A DNA stretch of 7,639 nt from JAAXTT01 sp964530215 (GTDB lineage: Bacteria; Bacillota; Desulfotomaculia; Desulfotomaculales; Desulfocucumaceae), in contig CAZHAJ010000085.1 in NCBI GenBank assembly GCA_964530215.1, positions 1-7,639 of the forward strand. Direction: 5' to 3'. The notes beneath the pieces were generated by a model that searched no databases, was not told where the DNA came from, and was given only the letters and a program-made list of their open reading frames with translations. Positions 6,703-7,639 of this stretch are shown here, in pieces. Each line of letters starts with the position of its first letter. The stretch's first letter is position 1. The translations under genes and the position numbers were made by a program.

Positions 6703-7020
6703 TCACTTACCAAACAATTCGCCCCTTTCATAAGCTTTTACAATACCCTGCCTAAAATTACTGTCTGTAATAGCTAAAACAGATCTTTCCTGTTTGCCTA
6801 TTGCTCTGCCCAGACTGTTTTTGTCGGCATATATAATTATTGGTATCCCAGCTTCCCTTGCTAAATACAAGAAATTCTCTTTCGTTCTGTCTGCGGCATT
6901 ACCGGCCAGAATAACCAAGCAGGCCCTTTTGTGTTCTATTGTTCTGCGAACAGCATCATCACCGCTCTCAATCTTTCCTGCTCTTTGTGCAAGACCGATT
7001 ATACCCATAATGCTTGCCAT
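6703..7020 (-). CDS. ylxQ: YlxQ, L7Ae-family ribosomal/K-turn-binding protein
   Basis: A 105-residue protein of the L7Ae/L30e/S12e fold, the usual partner gene of ylxR upstream of infB. Family members bind kink-turn RNA, and B. subtilis YlxQ (RplGA) does so; the natural RNA target is poorly known. Visible hallmarks are GLAQRAGKIESGDDAV near residues 9-24, equivalent to the N-terminal RNA-contact region, and the LVILAGNAADRTKEN strand-turn-helix at about 35-49. Length is normal. The ATG overlaps the ylxR stop by 1 nt and is preceded by only a weak GGGTGA, so its translation probably depends on ribosomes finishing ylxR. A second in-frame ATG at codon 5 has no Shine-Dalgarno sequence. It is followed by a long 223-bp spacer before infB, which is unusual because this pair is often closely spaced. 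Confidence 0.93.
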   Translation of the reverse strand: MASIMGIIGLAQRAGKIESGDDAVRRTIEHKRACLVILAGNAADRTKENFLYLAREAGIPIIIYADKNSLGRAIGKQERSVLAITDSNFRQGIVKAYERGELFGK

Positions 7021-7286
7021 TAATCACCCAACCTTGACTTCAGCATATCATATATTTCTTTTGAAACCTGTCTTTCCAATGCTTTTTCCAATCTTCTTTC
7101 CTTTGCCGCTTTTTGAAGACAACAAACATCCGGGCACAAATATGCTCCTCTGCCTGATTTTTTCCCAGTAGAATCAATTTGTATTCCCTCATCCGGGGTA
7201 CGTACTATCCTTATCAACTCTTTTTTAGATTTCATTTCTTGACATCCCACACACATTCTTTGGGGTATCTTTTTAACCCTGGCCAC
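7020..7286 (-). CDS. ylxR: YlxR family RNA-binding protein (RNase P modulator RnpM)
   Basis: Small basic protein of the YlxR (DUF448) family, always found between nusA and infB. The B. subtilis member has been described as an RNase P modulator (RnpM) that binds RNase P RNA; that role is transferred here by family. Of 88 residues, MCVGC at 11-15 and GRGAYLC at 45-51 are the two family signatures. Cysteines 12, 15, 51 and 55/56 form a CxxC...CxxxC pattern that could hold a metal, though this is inference. The C-terminal third is a Lys/Arg/Glu-rich helix. Start choice: the GTG at 7286 sits 10 nt after GGAGG (7301-7297). The in-frame GTG at 7295 would add three residues but lies 1 nt after that GGAGG, so it is unlikely. 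The TAA stop shares one base with the ylxQ ATG, implying translational coupling. Confidence 0.92.
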   Translation of the reverse strand: MARVKKIPQRMCVGCQEMKSKKELIRIVRTPDEGIQIDSTGKKSGRGAYLCPDVCCLQKAAKERRLEKALERQVSKEIYDMLKSRLGD

Positions 7287-7330
7287 CTTTTGCACCCCTC
7301 CAAGAACTTCCAGATCAAATGACTTTATTT

Positions 7331-7364
7331 AAAAATAGCCTGAGTTACAGTAACTTTCGGCTAT
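7331..7364 (-). terminator. Terminator-like hairpin with U-run between nusA and ylxR (possible attenuator)
   Basis: On the transcribed strand ATAGCC (7364-7359) can pair with GGCTAT (7340-7335). Inside, AGTTA (7355-7351) pairs with TAACT (7347-7343) around a 3-nt loop, with a small 3x2 internal loop between the two stems. The outer stem runs straight into five U residues (7335-7331). This is the layout of a weak Rho-independent terminator. Because ylxR, ylxQ and infB lie downstream in the same direction, partial read-through (attenuation) or a processing site is more plausible than a full stop. The stem is short and only moderately GC-rich, so efficiency is uncertain. Confidence 0.45.
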
Positions 7365-7377
7365 AAAGGAATAATCA

Positions 7378-7639
7378 TTATGCATCTTGCTCCTCGCTAT
7401 AATCCTCATAACCTTCCTGTTGATATATTTCCTCCATTTGCGATTCGCTCTTAATATCTATTTTCCAATTAGTAAGCTTTGCCGCCAACCTGGCATTTTG
7501 ACCTTCTTTGCCGATAGCCAAGGAGAGTTGATAATCAGGGACAATTACCCTGGCTACCTTTTCTTCTTCCCATACTTCTACAGCTACAACTTTAGCGGGA
7601 CTAAGGGATGCAGCTACATACTTTGAAGGGTCGGAATCC
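7378..7639 (-). CDS. nusA: Transcription termination/antitermination factor NusA, C-terminal part (5' end outside window)
   Basis: NusA binds RNA polymerase and nascent RNA and modulates pausing, intrinsic termination and antitermination. Only the last 86 codons and the TAA stop are present; the gene runs off the right edge of the window. The visible protein has the end of KH1 and a near-complete KH2: the stretch LSLAIGKEGQNARLAAKLT carries the GKEGQN version of the KH GxxG loop and is highly characteristic of NusA, and it is followed by the usual W-K-I-D-I strand. After KH2 there is only a short acidic, Gln/Tyr-rich tail (about 25 residues), so the acidic-repeat domains of the E. coli protein are absent, as is usual in Gram-positive bacteria. 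It is the first gene of the visible operon; ylxR follows after 91 bp, an unusually long gap for this pair. Identification is secure; the start cannot be seen. Confidence 0.96.
   Translation of the reverse strand, partial: DSDPSKYVAASLSPAKVVAVEVWEEEKVARVIVPDYQLSLAIGKEGQNARLAAKLTNWKIDIKSESQMEEIYQQEGYEDYSEEQDA

Noticed and set aside
6794..7171. A 125-codon open frame on the plus strand across ylxQ and ylxR
   Set aside because: It lies antisense to two well-recognised genes, shows no family resemblance, and has no clear ribosome binding site. It is a shadow of the real reading frames.

Overview
The window is one strand of a housekeeping gene cluster: every supported gene lies on the minus strand. 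Read in the direction of transcription (right to left) the order is nusA (3' end only), ylxR/rnpM, ylxQ/rplGA, infB, rbfA, nrnA, truB, ribF. This is the classic nusA-infB operon of Gram-positive bacteria. The nrnA gene between rbfA and truB, an L7Ae-type ylxQ, a NusA that stops shortly after its KH domains, AT-rich intergenic DNA and strong purine-rich ribosome binding sites all point to a Firmicute, most likely of the class Clostridia (a Peptococcaceae-like lineage is a guess, not shown). I see no phage, defence, CRISPR, transposase or tRNA gene.

Layout. 7378-7639 is the NusA C-terminus. A 91-bp spacer carries a terminator-like hairpin, then ylxR and ylxQ follow, overlapping by 1 nt. A 223-bp spacer (6480-6702) with RNA-type hairpins leads into infB (IF2, 922 codons from the RBS-supported start). 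A second long spacer (3462-3710) holds a 123-bp nested inverted repeat followed by a good SigA-type promoter. Then come rbfA, nrnA (8-nt overlap), truB (3-bp gap) and ribF (19-bp gap), clearly one translationally tight unit. The last 258 bp (1-258), downstream of ribF, contain no gene I can support; rpsO, which often follows ribF, is not there.

How the genes fit together. NusA controls elongation and termination. YlxR and YlxQ are small RNA-binding proteins. IF2 brings initiator tRNA to the ribosome, RbfA matures the 30S subunit, NrnA degrades nanoRNAs and pAp, TruB makes pseudouridine 55 in tRNA, and RibF makes FMN and FAD. The coding part is ordinary. The points worth a second look are non-coding: infB is set apart from its neighbours by two long, structured spacers, and the second spacer carries its own promoter. 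This suggests that infB and the rbfA-ribF block can be expressed separately from the upstream genes. I did not find a convincing new multi-gene system here.
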